Source: Bacteroidota bacterium
GTDB taxonomy: Bacteria; Bacteroidota; Ignavibacteria; Kapaibacteriales; UBA961
Direction of reading: 5' to 3'
Assembly (NCBI GenBank): GCA_018266765.1
Contig: JAFDZU010000092.1
Location: 1-37,136, forward strand
Length of the DNA stretch: 37,136 bases
In this document: piece after piece, positions 9,601 to 18,223 of the stretch
Layout of the letters: every line of letters starts with the position of its first letter
Position numbering within the stretch: position 1 is the stretch's first letter
Position numbers and translations under genes: made by a program
Notes under the pieces: model-generated
Told to the model about the DNA's origin: nothing
The model's database searches: none
Seen by the model: the letters and a program-made list of their open reading frames with translations, nothing else

Positions 9601-10826
9601 CACTGACTGATACTATTACAATTACAGCTAATAGTGTTATTTCAGGATTTGAAATTTTTCCGACTGATAAAATAATTCTACCTCCTGGAACCACACGAAT
9701 TGCTATAATTACAACTACACCTTCAGCATTCCCTACGGTTGGCATTTACTCACAATCCTATAAATTTACCTGTGACTGTTCAGGTTTATTTGATGTGCCT
9801 ATTGCTTGCAGAATTATTCATCCAATGCTAATCATTTCTCCCGTATCGATCAATTTTGGGAATATTTCATTGGGTGATACAAGTAGTAGAGTAATTACTA
9901 TAAGCAATCCTACTACTATTGATAAAAATATAATAGAGCTTAAGCAACTTACCGGAGCACCGGATTTTATAATTGATACCCCATCATTACCGTTCACAGT
10001 TCCAGCGGGCGGGTTGAGCTTATTGTCAATACGGTTTGTAGCTTCTGCTCAAGGAAATTCTAAAGGATTGATACGACTAATCGAAGAATCAGTTTGCCGC
10101 GATACCACTGCAATTGATATGCAAGCTGATGTATTCTACGAACGCTTTAAAGCTCGTGTGGTGATTGATAATTATTCAGCTCAATACGGAGAAATCCTTT
10201 CAATTCCATTGCGGTTAGAGCAGTCGTTACTAAGTGCCGAAATCCAAAAACTCACTTCTGAAATCCAATTTGACGGTAAATTACTTGCAATTCTCAGCGT
10301 GTCGTTTGATGGAGATACGATTCCTTTTACATATCACGACGGTGTATTAACTGTTGAGCAAGTAGCTTCTCAGAATACAAAACTCGGCGCACAAGGTGCT
10401 GTATTTACAATTAAAGCACTAACACTTCTTTCTGCGCCGGATACGACTACGCTTCACATTCGACAATTTACAGTTCAAGCACGCAAAGATACAGAAATTG
10501 AGAAAAAAGATGGATTTTTGAATGTTGATGACGGGTGTCATATTGCAATTGGCTTAAGTACAATACCGACACTGACTACTCGTATTGTTTCTCCTATTCC
10601 TGCTCTAAATGATATTACAATTGAATTGCAATCCACATCCGAACAGTCTGCAAAAATTACACTTACCGATATAATGGGTGAAACTCGCTTATCAACATCA
10701 ACACACGTACATCGAATTCCCACTGAATTTACTTTGTCGATAAACGAACTCCCCGCCGGAATGTACTTCCTTTCGGTAAGTTCGTTAGGTAAAACTTTTC
10801 GTGAAAAGATAATTGTGGTAAAGTAA
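6606..10826 (+). CDS. Giant T9SS-exported protein: Ycf48-like propeller, HYDIN/ASH-type repeats, cohesin-like domain
   Basis: Exported protein of 1406 residues. I start it at the ATG at 6606, preceded by GAGG and opening with a clear signal peptide that ends near TTTPSYSQ (residue 30); an upstream GTG at 6552 would bury this peptide. Residues 30-330 hold Ycf48/BNR-like propeller repeats (GWVCGYNGMVIRTVDAGLTW, TTDGGASW). From about 334 to 1175 come roughly eight Ig-like repeats of the choice-of-anchor D/HYDIN type (INFGNISLGDTSSRVITISN, LDFGDSKCILPN), many with a Cys near the start. A cohesin-like beta-sandwich follows at about 1177-1310, and a type-A T9SS sorting domain at about 1322-1406 ending in KIIVVK. 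It should be exported across the outer membrane and then anchored or released. Its role is unknown; binding or adhesion is a guess. Confidence 0.88.
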   Translation: MRIVIPTLLTRIFFTILTVLLFTTTPSYSQRWDRVPIDEPYNSNYWLDVFFLPTNANLGWVCGYNGMVIRTVDAGLTWKGSNVDDVKKPQLESIHFPTQSVGYTSGSKNIYRTANGGASWQEVTPSGVVSLWGCYFVSSNVGMVIGSGCGATKQQFFRTTDGGASWSETRDSVPNSGLTDLILNSSTGLGYAVGSGWLWRTLDLGITWQTFMPTGQQIWHEEITNVKNSFLLPFSGTTCAGAGNGGGMRFSTNNGSDWTNYITPDHNYGAFLLSDSSGWVCGLNSQMYYTSNYGQTWELRNCGISTDLDDTYFINDTTGWVVGKGAIYHLTAPFRSVNKSSVNYGDACFPGVKNDTLYVKISSFFQSYGTIQLTGDNPEEFRIIQPGTSFIAPACDSMRIIIQFRPTTDGTKNAVAEIRLSNPSIVFTIPLVGKTKRISSFAATDTLLFKSAPCGFVTIDSLRFKNPSADTEQVVKVDRLTQNNPLMLFSPLPLVLLPKDSNSLIFQVVPIDTGWITTYHLAWLGVCNKVLTVRAFGTSPIINAPPTRTMLLNCNTYMFDTVMISNTGNKPLLIPTLRVFGTDSSDFKIIGFTGGNTLPLSIDPQKSIGVIVRFGPVAAGQQKNAVIRIENNDSTSIRGHMNPFDVSLIGVLGSSILSISDTVVNCGDICVNSTKQFKFKIKNIGSAPAKITAFTNSERTFSFSASVGAEVKQVDSLTITIFAMPEREGIIRDTLHITLDPCGEKFSVALNCNGVKTSLEAIPTEIRETIQSGRAVKRSIIVKSTGSAPAVISSITLTPARPDWKLTDIPPLPDTLANGKQLTVNVEFNATDDALFDGKVCFNASQTCPTQICVPIQVQSIASRLGFSVSELDFGDSKCILPNSRRTLTITNEGTVTDTVNVVLLRGNPVFTLLTPTTLEIPGGGSSNVEVEYKPTTEGVQQGELSIWSVKQDTVRLSVPMHGSFARTNTTASSKISQRTYEPCDLPVKDTVTFTNTGTLTDTITITANSVISGFEIFPTDKIILPPGTTRIAIITTTPSAFPTVGIYSQSYKFTCDCSGLFDVPIACRIIHPMLIISPVSINFGNISLGDTSSRVITISNPTTIDKNIIELKQLTGAPDFIIDTPSLPFTVPAGGLSLLSIRFVASAQGNSKGLIRLIEESVCRDTTAIDMQADVFYERFKARVVIDNYSAQYGEILSIPLRLEQSLLSAEIQKLTSEIQFDGKLLAILSVSFDGDTIPFTYHDGVLTVEQVASQNTKLGAQGAVFTIKALTLLSAPDTTTLHIRQFTVQARKDTEIEKKDGFLNVDDGCHIAIGLSTIPTLTTRIVSPIPALNDITIELQSTSEQSAKITLTDIMGETRLSTSTHVHRIPTEFTLSINELPAGMYFLSVSSLGKTFREKIIVVK

Positions 10827-10841
10827 TAATAGTACAGTCAA

Positions 10842-10885
10842 AAACAAAAAACCCGACAAGAAATTTTTTGTCGGGTTTTTTGTTT
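10842..10885. terminator. Bidirectional intrinsic terminator
   Basis: An 18-bp perfect inverted repeat (arms 10842-10859 and 10868-10885, GC core CCCGACAA/TTGTCGGG) with an 8-nt loop. It is flanked by A-runs on the left arm and T-runs on the right, so it can terminate in both directions. It lies exactly between the convergent ends at 10826 and 10902. Confidence 0.93.
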
Positions 10886-10901
10886 GTCAAGTACTTATAT
10901 A

Positions 10902-13900
10902 TTATTCCTTTATAATCTTACGCACCCATTTTTGATTACCTGCCGTTACCGTAAAGAGATATGCACCTGCGGGAAATTCTTTGAGTGATATATTCTCATG
11001 AATAGAAAGGTTGTTTGACTGAAATTGTAATGATTGAACCGATGCACCGGTTGTATTTGTGATTTCGACGGTAATAGTCGAAGCTGACTTTAATGTCAAG
11101 TCCATCGTTACCATATTCACAGTTGGATTAGGGAATAATTGTAATTCTTGCGCTATTATTCCTTCATCAACTCCAACACTACCAATAATTTGTTCGTCTG
11201 ACAAAGTTCCACATCCACCGGCATTATATACCATAACCGTTACTTTTTTACCATTATCAGCCGGAGCAGGAATGAATTTTTGTTTCGTTGCACCACTAAC
11301 ATCAATTCCATTAATTTTCCACTGATAGTTCGTAGCAGGTGAAGCAATAAGAGTATCTTTATTTGCAGAAATATTTGGTTTGTTCGGAGCTGTTCCGGCT
11401 TTCACTATAAAATCAGAAGAAATTCCCACACACCCTGCTTCATTTGTTGCACTTGCTGAATATTTTCCGGGTTTTGTTACGGTAATTTTACGAGTAGTAT
11501 CACCTGTACTCCAGAGAATTTTATAGCTGGTAAAACCAAATCCAACATCTAATGTAATCGGTTTACCTTCGCAAGTTGATGAATCGGCAACATCACCTCT
11601 GATAGAAGGAACTCTTTTTGTACTCACTAATATTGTGGTAGCCGATGAAGCTCCCGGACATCCATTTCCATCGGTTACAACTACATTATAATCGCCTGAT
11701 TGTTTTACAAAAATAGATTGTGTGGTTGCACCGTTAGACCATTTGTATGAATTAAATCCTGCATTAGCAGTTAGTTTGACACTATCACCTTCGCAAATAG
11801 TTGTTTTACCACCGGCAACTGTAACAGTGACTGCAGGTGAATTACAATTGACAAGATTACCCTCCCAAATCCCACGTGCATACGTTCCTGCACGAACTTT
11901 ACCAATTCCATAATGAATATCTATGCCGGTTACGATTACATTAGGAAGTCCATCGCTATACGGCAACCATTGATTGGTAGCATTATCACGATAATATACA
12001 CCTGCCTCGGTACCGAGATACAATCTGTCGGGTGAATTTTTTTGATAGACAATACAGTGAGCAGGAATCGCCGGTAAACCGTCAGAAATATCTGCCCAAG
12101 TACTGCCTGCATCATTCGATTCAAATACAGATTTACCATTATATGATGAAATTGTAGCCCAAATTCTTCGAGGATTCGTAGGATGAACTGTGATTTGGGT
12201 TATATTTCCTGCCGGAATAGCGGCTGTTTCCCATGTTGTTCCTCCATTTGAAGTTCTCCGAATTGCGGCAGGAGTTCCGGCATAAATAAATTTATTATCC
12301 GAAGGAGCAATCGCAAGATGATACAACGGACTACCAAGATTAAAACTCGATATTTTTGCCCATTTATTGGAGGAAAACTTCCAAACATTAGTGAATCCTG
12401 CATAGACTACTGACTGTGCAACAGGATCCAGAATAAAAGGAGTAACCCAAGCACCTGATTCTCCGGTAGTACCAGAGTTTACAAATCCAGAAAAATTATT
12501 TCCTCCGTCTTGTGAACGAGCGATGTTCCCATTATAAACAGAAGCATACATAACGGTCGGATTATTTGGGTCTATAATACAATTCATTCCATCACCGCCA
12601 TTTACTTGAGCCCATTTTCCGTTTTTAAGACGGTTTGTTCCATTATCTTGAGCACCGCCTATAATTAAATATGGATCACCAACACTTGTGCTAAACCGAT
12701 AGAACTGCATTATACCCATTCCATTACTTAAATCTGTCCAAGTACTTCCGTTATTTTTCGTTTGAAATATGCCGCCATCACATCCGGCAAATACCAGTGC
12801 CGCATTATCTTCTGTTGTTACCAAATCATGTACGTCTGCATGAACATACGGCTTGCCACCTGCACCGGTCCAATGAGCATTTATCGCCCATGTCTGCCCG
12901 CCATTAACAGATTTCCATATATTAACTCCACCTACATAGACTGTATTTGCATTCGACGGTGATACAGCAATTGAAAGATCATACCATCCTTGCTGAGCTC
13001 CATCATTATCATCCGAGCCATCTAATGCACGACCGAGAACATTCGGTGTAGAAGACTTTAATTGCCAAGTTTGACCAGAATTTATGGAAGAATACAACCC
13101 ACCAAACCCCCAGCTTCCGCTCCGAGCACAAAGTGCATACACAGCATCAGGGTTATCAATTGTAACGGCTAAAGCAACTCGCCCTATACTATTTGGAATT
13201 CCTGTAGCAAGTATTTGAAATGAAAGTCCATCGTTTGTGGAACGAAATACTGCATTATTTGAACAAGCATATACTGTCGATGGTTCCCCGGGCTTGAACT
13301 CTAAATCATACATATTGCCATTCTGGACAATTGCCCATGTAACACCACTATTTATAGAACGATAAACGCCTTGATTTGTAGCCGCAAGGAGAATTTTAGG
13401 ATCAGAGGGAGAAATCAATAATCTTCTAATTACACGGGCATTCGAAGTTTGCCAATTTAGTCCTGTTGGCTGCCAAGTTTGTCCGCCATCATTAGAACGC
13501 ATCACACCGACACTATAACTGATTGGGGATTGGATATTACCACCGGAACCATCTCCATCACCTGTTGCTATATAAATTACATTTGGGTCTGAACCCGTAG
13601 TTGCAATATCTGATACTCCCATCGAGGGAATACCATCTGTTTTAGAAGTCCAAGTTTGTCCTTTATCGACACTTAGCCATGCTCCGCCTGCAGCTGTTCC
13701 TACCCAAATATTATTCGGGAATTCAGGATTTAGATGGACACGATTAATACGCCCTGCACCACTTCCTATAGGAGGTCCTGATGGACCAATTTCTTTCCAA
13801 TCCGCCACATTTGGCGAGAGGACAGCTGCACCTTGTTTCTTTAATCTACGTAATTGGTCGGACTTTGCTTTTGCTGTTTCATTATATAATATCATCGGAT

Positions 13901-14150
13901 CAGGAAATTTGCCATCAGGTGAAACTCGTTGAGACCAGAACCACTCCCACCGTTTAAATTGCGCATATCCACCGGATTCAGGAAGCTCTTTTCCGTCTAA
14001 ATCTTCAGTTTTGATATCTTTATAAAATTCCAACGCTTTCTTTTGCATTTCAAAGAAATTCGGTTCGATGGACTGAAGTTGCGCTTCTGCCGAGCCGAAT
14101 ACTCCGGCAAATATCAACAGAGCAATTGCTGTTTTTACAAAATTTTTCAT
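10902..14150 (-). CDS. T9SS-exported BNR/sortilin-like propeller protein with PKD-like domains
   Basis: Exported protein of 1082 residues starting at the ATG at 14150, preceded by GAAAGAG and followed by a signal peptide (ends near GSAEAQ). An upstream start at 14207 is possible but would mask the signal. About residues 20-110 form an N-terminal helical region seen in this Bacteroidota family. About 115-755 is a large propeller built from BNR/Vps10-like repeats (RSNDGGQTWQ, SVDKGQTWTS, FQTKNNGSTWTDLS). Two or three PKD/Ig-like modules with CEGDSVKL and CEGKPITLD motifs follow (about 764-990). A T9SS type-A sorting domain (LQLFPNPTVNMV to KIIKE) covers about 1000-1082. The gene is convergent with the giant repeat protein at a shared terminator and lies 63 nt downstream of the permease gene. 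The function at the cell surface is unknown. Confidence 0.9.
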   Translation of the reverse strand: MKNFVKTAIALLIFAGVFGSAEAQLQSIEPNFFEMQKKALEFYKDIKTEDLDGKELPESGGYAQFKRWEWFWSQRVSPDGKFPDPMILYNETAKAKSDQLRRLKKQGAAVLSPNVADWKEIGPSGPPIGSGAGRINRVHLNPEFPNNIWVGTAAGGAWLSVDKGQTWTSKTDGIPSMGVSDIATTGSDPNVIYIATGDGDGSGGNIQSPISYSVGVMRSNDGGQTWQPTGLNWQTSNARVIRRLLISPSDPKILLAATNQGVYRSINSGVTWAIVQNGNMYDLEFKPGEPSTVYACSNNAVFRSTNDGLSFQILATGIPNSIGRVALAVTIDNPDAVYALCARSGSWGFGGLYSSINSGQTWQLKSSTPNVLGRALDGSDDNDGAQQGWYDLSIAVSPSNANTVYVGGVNIWKSVNGGQTWAINAHWTGAGGKPYVHADVHDLVTTEDNAALVFAGCDGGIFQTKNNGSTWTDLSNGMGIMQFYRFSTSVGDPYLIIGGAQDNGTNRLKNGKWAQVNGGDGMNCIIDPNNPTVMYASVYNGNIARSQDGGNNFSGFVNSGTTGESGAWVTPFILDPVAQSVVYAGFTNVWKFSSNKWAKISSFNLGSPLYHLAIAPSDNKFIYAGTPAAIRRTSNGGTTWETAAIPAGNITQITVHPTNPRRIWATISSYNGKSVFESNDAGSTWADISDGLPAIPAHCIVYQKNSPDRLYLGTEAGVYYRDNATNQWLPYSDGLPNVIVTGIDIHYGIGKVRAGTYARGIWEGNLVNCNSPAVTVTVAGGKTTICEGDSVKLTANAGFNSYKWSNGATTQSIFVKQSGDYNVVVTDGNGCPGASSATTILVSTKRVPSIRGDVADSSTCEGKPITLDVGFGFTSYKILWSTGDTTRKITVTKPGKYSASATNEAGCVGISSDFIVKAGTAPNKPNISANKDTLIASPATNYQWKINGIDVSGATKQKFIPAPADNGKKVTVMVYNAGGCGTLSDEQIIGSVGVDEGIIAQELQLFPNPTVNMVTMDLTLKSASTITVEITNTTGASVQSLQFQSNNLSIHENISLKEFPAGAYLFTVTAGNQKWVRKIIKE

Positions 14151-14213
14151 CTCTTTCTCACTAAAATATTTATATAAATTGTTTATTTCAATTTTCTTTA
14201 ATTTCAATTTTCA

Positions 14214-16199
14214 CTATACTTTTACCGGTAGAATAACAACTGGAATTCCTTCAAAATATAGTTTTCGTTGTACTGCAAATACTGTGTAGTTATGCAACCA
14301 TTTCGATAAAATTGATTCTTTAGGAAAGACAACTTGTCCTCCAAAAAATATCGCATTTGGGAATTTTTTAACAATTGCTGGTGCAAGTTCTCCCACCACA
14401 TTTACCACATCAGTTCCTACGCCACAAATACTTTCTGCATATAACCCGCTATGTTTCATAAAATTAACATATTTTTGCGATTCGGAATTTATATGGATTT
14501 TAAGAGCATCAACTTCTTCGGTACCTTTGAAATTCCCTGCATCAATTACTCCTGCCTGAACAAATATAAAATTCTTAAAGACACCGTCAAACGCTCTCAT
14601 AACTGTAAACAATGTATGTAATCCAAGCCCGCTAAATCCATTCACTAAAAATACGGCAGTTTTTTCCCTTCGGTTTGGAGTTATTAAATTTTCCGGTAAA
14701 TCTTCATTTTTAATAGGACGAATAGAAACATCATCAATTACAGTAAGTACTGTATCATCTAATCTTTTTAATAGTTTTGAAGTATTTGTATAGTGCCGTT
14801 TGAATGAAATTACTAATGCTGCCAAACCGCCTGTCAGGAGCAGAGTAATCCATCCGCCTTCAGTAAATTTTATTATAACAACCGAAATCAAAATAAAGGT
14901 AGTCATGATTAATCCTATACCGTTTACAGTGATTTTCTTTTTCCATTGCTTGAATTGTTTACGAACCGTTATCCAGTGTTTTACCATTCCCAGTTGTGAC
15001 AACGTAAATGTTATGAACACATTTATAGAATACATAACTACTAAATGATGAACCGATCCACCGGTCACAATCATCATAACTGCCGCGGAGACTCCAACTA
15101 AAAGCACTCCATTTTGTGTAACTAATCTATCGCTAAAAGTAGCAAACCGAGTCGGGAACCAACGGTCTAATGCCATATTAGACAATATTTGAGGGCCACC
15201 AAGAAAACCCGTCTGAGCTGCAACAAACAATAATACAGCTTCAGAAATCAATACGACTAATACAGTCGAATATCCGATTGTAGATCCCCAACCTGATGTA
15301 ATTTGTTCAAATAAAACAGCATTAAGAGTTTTACCTTCTACATGCTGAACATTAAACAATGCATAGGCAATCATTAATCCAACAGCTACAAACGCAAGGG
15401 AAGAAGCCATGTATTTCATAGTTTTTTTAGCAGTTTCAACTCGCGGCTCACGCAGAATCGGCATTGCATTACTTACTGCTTCAATTCCGGTATAAGTACC
15501 TGCTCCCATGCTGTATGCTCTCAGCATTAGCACTATAGTTCCCCATAATCCTAAGTTGGATTGAGCATCTGAAAAATTATTCATCGTTTTACCGGCAACG
15601 GCAGGAATTTCTCCTAAATGAGCAACAATAACATAAATTATGGCTGCAACGTGTGTTATTACGAATATCATAAATATTGGTAATAGAACCGTTACAGATT
15701 CTTTTACACCTCTCAAATTAAGAATTATTAACAGACCTACTCCAAACGTACCAACGATGAGCTTATACGGTGCCCAATGAACGGGTAAGAAACTAAAAAC
15801 GGCATCCACCCCACTTGCTATGGATATTGTGATTGTTAATACATAATCTATCAATAAAGAACAACCGGCAACCATACCAATGTTTGGTGATAATAGTTTA
15901 CTTGCTACTAAATATCCGCCACCACCTGTCGGAAATAATTCGATTATTTGGGAATAACTTGCACTAATAATAAAAATTGTTAATGCAGTTCCAATTGCAA
16001 TAAACAAAGAAAGATACGGATATTGTGCAAGCGCACGGAATGCTTCCTCGGGCCCGTAACAAGATGACGAAAGACCATCGGCACCAAGTCCCACCCAAGC
16101 AAAAAATGCTATAAGAGTTAATTGATGAAATACAGACTTATCATGGACACTTTTCCCTTTTCCAATAATAAGGTTTTTAAGACGCTGAATTATAGTCAC
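14214..16199 (-). CDS. APC-superfamily permease (KimA-like) with cytosolic C-terminal domain
   Basis: Inner-membrane secondary transporter of 661 residues. Around 12 hydrophobic segments occupy about 25-465. The first bears GLGADGLSSSCYGPEEAFRA, a form of the SSxxSSVAYGxE signature of the KimA/YdaO potassium importers and related APC permeases, and the second carries FPTGGGGYLVA. The remaining 190 residues or so are soluble and contain AVFLVNGFSGLGLHTL and a Usp/Rossmann-like alternation of strands and helices, a probable regulatory domain. Potassium uptake is the most tempting assignment by likeness to KimA, but amino acid transport cannot be excluded. A promoter lies 40 nt upstream. The LOG gene precedes it on the same strand with a 104-nt gap. 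Confidence 0.82.
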   Translation of the reverse strand: MTIIQRLKNLIIGKGKSVHDKSVFHQLTLIAFFAWVGLGADGLSSSCYGPEEAFRALAQYPYLSLFIAIGTALTIFIISASYSQIIELFPTGGGGYLVASKLLSPNIGMVAGCSLLIDYVLTITISIASGVDAVFSFLPVHWAPYKLIVGTFGVGLLIILNLRGVKESVTVLLPIFMIFVITHVAAIIYVIVAHLGEIPAVAGKTMNNFSDAQSNLGLWGTIVLMLRAYSMGAGTYTGIEAVSNAMPILREPRVETAKKTMKYMASSLAFVAVGLMIAYALFNVQHVEGKTLNAVLFEQITSGWGSTIGYSTVLVVLISEAVLLFVAAQTGFLGGPQILSNMALDRWFPTRFATFSDRLVTQNGVLLVGVSAAVMMIVTGGSVHHLVVMYSINVFITFTLSQLGMVKHWITVRKQFKQWKKKITVNGIGLIMTTFILISVVIIKFTEGGWITLLLTGGLAALVISFKRHYTNTSKLLKRLDDTVLTVIDDVSIRPIKNEDLPENLITPNRREKTAVFLVNGFSGLGLHTLFTVMRAFDGVFKNFIFVQAGVIDAGNFKGTEEVDALKIHINSESQKYVNFMKHSGLYAESICGVGTDVVNVVGELAPAIVKKFPNAIFFGGQVVFPKESILSKWLHNYTVFAVQRKLYFEGIPVVILPVKV

Positions 16200-16239
16200 A
16201 ACAGATATTATAATGTAAAAAAAAACGAAAATTTCAGTT

Positions 16240-16270
16240 CAAACTTAGGAACTTCATATTTCTCTTGCAA
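16240..16270 (-). promoter_or_regulatory. Bacteroidota-type promoter for the permease gene
   Basis: On the minus strand TTG (16270-16268) is followed after 20 nt by TAAGTTTG (16247-16240), a full match to TAnnTTTG. It ends 40 nt before the permease ATG at 16199. This suggests the permease has its own promoter despite following the LOG gene. Confidence 0.5.
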
Positions 16271-16303
16271 GGAAATGATTTAAATCGTAGGTTAAATATT
16301 CTA

Positions 16304-17068
16304 TCAAAGTCCTTCACCCAATATTTTCGAGGGTTTAATTCTATACTTTTTGCTTAAATTAAATCGTTCGCTCACTATTTTTTCGATATAGTTCACTGCT
16401 TCTTCTACTGAATCAGTCACAAGTACTAAATCTAAATCTGAATGGTCAATCGTTCCAATCTTTGCCATAGATTCCAACATACTTTTTAGAGGAGTAAAAT
16501 ACTCTACTCCCATTAAAACTACAGGAAAATCTTTAATTTTTTTTGTTTGTATTAATGTTAGAGTTTCGAACAATTCATCCATTGTGCCGACTCCACCGGG
16601 CAATACTACAAATCCATATGAATATTTGAAAAGCAAGTATTTCCTCACAAAAAAATATTCAAAAGCCACCCATTTATCCATATATGGATTTGGTGTGCTT
16701 TCCATCGGAAGTATAATGGTTGCACCTACTGATTGTCCGTTCGCTTCTCGAGCTCCACGATTGGCAGCTTCCATTATTCCGGGTCCTCCACCTGTCATTA
16801 CGGCAAACTTTTTCTTTACCAAAGCTCCACCAATTTTTTGAGCAAGTTTATAATATTCGTGGTCTTCTTTAAATCGCGCGGAACCAAATACTGTCACACA
16901 AGGGCCAATAAAATGCAACACGCGGAATCCTTGAAAAAACTCCCACATTACTTTAAGTAAAAATTTTAATTCGCTTATTCTGGATTTGCTGCCTTCGAGA
17001 TAATAACTTTCATCGGTTGATGGCTCAACAGTAGTTTTTTTATTCTTTAGATGACTATTATCTATCAT
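16304..17068 (-). CDS. LOG/TIGR00730 family nucleotide phosphoribohydrolase
   Basis: Protein of 254 residues with the Rossmann-like fold of the LOG ('lysine decarboxylase'-misnamed) family. Characterised members release the base from nucleoside 5'-monophosphates, as in cytokinin activation. Both signature motifs are intact: GGGPGIMEAANRGA (93-106) and PGGVGTMDE (157-165), the latter with the catalytic-site Glu165. An N-terminal extension of about 40 residues precedes the core, as in the longer bacterial type. The start at 17068 follows an AAAGG ribosome site by about 10 nt. It lies upstream of the permease on the same strand. Its in vivo substrate is not predictable from context. Confidence 0.88.
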   Translation of the reverse strand: MIDNSHLKNKKTTVEPSTDESYYLEGSKSRISELKFLLKVMWEFFQGFRVLHFIGPCVTVFGSARFKEDHEYYKLAQKIGGALVKKKFAVMTGGGPGIMEAANRGAREANGQSVGATIILPMESTPNPYMDKWVAFEYFFVRKYLLFKYSYGFVVLPGGVGTMDELFETLTLIQTKKIKDFPVVLMGVEYFTPLKSMLESMAKIGTIDHSDLDLVLVTDSVEEAVNYIEKIVSERFNLSKKYRIKPSKILGEGL

Positions 17069-17391
17069 ACTTAGATTACCTTTTGTAGTTTTACGAACTG
17101 AAAGTTGTCAGTTATATTTAATAATATTAACAGCAATTTACCCAATATCTAAATAATAGGAAAGATATTCAAATGAAGTTATGAACTGACTCAGTACATT
17201 TGTATTGACGAATAAAATTATCATTACGTATGTATTAAACAACACAACAATCATCAATTTCATACATTTTGCTATAATAAATGGTTGTTTACGAGCACTT
17301 CTTTTCCAATAATTCAATTCTGCTGTATAGTTTTTGTCTATAAAATTGTATTTTTGTGAAAAAGCCAAGCAACTACAAAAGAAGCCCAAGC
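17069..17391. promoter_or_regulatory. Divergent intergenic region with a -7 element for the crotonase gene
   Basis: This 323-nt gap separates the divergent LOG and crotonase genes and shows no convincing gene. TATTTTTG at 17349-17356 matches the TAnnTTTG -7 element, though I see no TTG at the proper distance. If used, transcription would start near 17362, after the GTG at 17356, which favours the ATG at 17392 as the crotonase start. Confidence 0.35.
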
Positions 17392-18150
17392 ATGAATATC
17401 TTACTTTCGAGTGTTGAAGGAAATATTGCTCGACTTACGCTAAATCGTCCTGATAAGCGCAATGCACTCAATTCGGATTTACTACGTGCTCTAAGGACTG
17501 AATTTGTTAGTTTAAAAACGGATGCTTCAATTAAGGTTATCATTTTAGAAGCCAATGGTAAAGCTTTCTGTGCTGGAGCAGATTTAGCGTATTTGCAAGA
17601 TGTATCCACATTTTCGGCAATGGAAAACCTTGCTGACTCTCAATTATTGCAAGAAACTTTTCATGAAATTTATACTTCTCCCAAACCCGTAATTGCAAAA
17701 GTTCATGGAGCCGCTATCGCCGGAGGTTGTGGCTTAGCAAGTGTTTGTGACATTGTCATTGCCGCCGAACGAGGAGCTAAATTCGGGTATTCTGAGGTAA
17801 AAATAGGGTTTATTCCGGCGGTGGTAATGGTCTATCTTCTAAGAAAAATTGGGGATACAAAAGCACGCCGACTCTTACTTTCTGCTGAAGTTATTTCAAG
17901 CAAAGAAGCAGAACAACTCGGACTTATCACCTATTGCGTGGACGATGAGCTATTAGATAATTTTACAAATACAATTGCAAATACTCTTTCGGGCAATAGC
18001 GCATCTTCAATGGCACTTGTCAAGGAAATGATGGTTAATTTGCAAGGGATGTCGCTCGAAACCGGCTTGCGCTATGCGGCTTCTATGAATGCTTTTACGC
18101 GTATGACCGATGATTGCAAAGCAGGTATTGCTACTTTTTTGAATCAGTAA
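17392..18150 (+). CDS. Enoyl-CoA hydratase/isomerase (crotonase) family protein
   Basis: Cytoplasmic acyl-CoA enzyme of 252 residues, the usual crotonase length. The oxyanion-hole segments are present: AFCAGADL (58-65) and GAAIAGGCGL (106-115). FGYSEVKIGFIPAVV (131-145) holds the Glu (E135) matching Glu164 of rat hydratase. The position matching rat Glu144 is Gly114, so only one of the two classic catalytic glutamates remains. The EVKIGFIPAVVMVYLLRKIG stretch resembles the methylglutaconyl-CoA hydratase-like branch, so a role in leucine or other acyl-CoA breakdown is possible. I chose the ATG at 17392; a GTG at 17356 would add 12 residues lacking family likeness. The next genes are surface proteins and do not help assign the substrate. 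Confidence 0.88.
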   Translation: MNILLSSVEGNIARLTLNRPDKRNALNSDLLRALRTEFVSLKTDASIKVIILEANGKAFCAGADLAYLQDVSTFSAMENLADSQLLQETFHEIYTSPKPVIAKVHGAAIAGGCGLASVCDIVIAAERGAKFGYSEVKIGFIPAVVMVYLLRKIGDTKARRLLLSAEVISSKEAEQLGLITYCVDDELLDNFTNTIANTLSGNSASSMALVKEMMVNLQGMSLETGLRYAASMNAFTRMTDDCKAGIATFLNQ

Positions 18151-18223
18151 TTTATTCATTTTCTTCTTATCAGTTTTTAAATTCATTCAACAGATTTTTA
18201 GTTTGTTTTTTAAAAGGAATACT

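Noticed and set aside
17138-17389. An 83-codon minus-strand frame upstream of the crotonase gene
   Set aside because: It overlaps the divergent promoter region and the crotonase upstream sequence, has no clear ribosome site, and its translation has no signal peptide or family pattern; it reads like chance AT-rich sequence.
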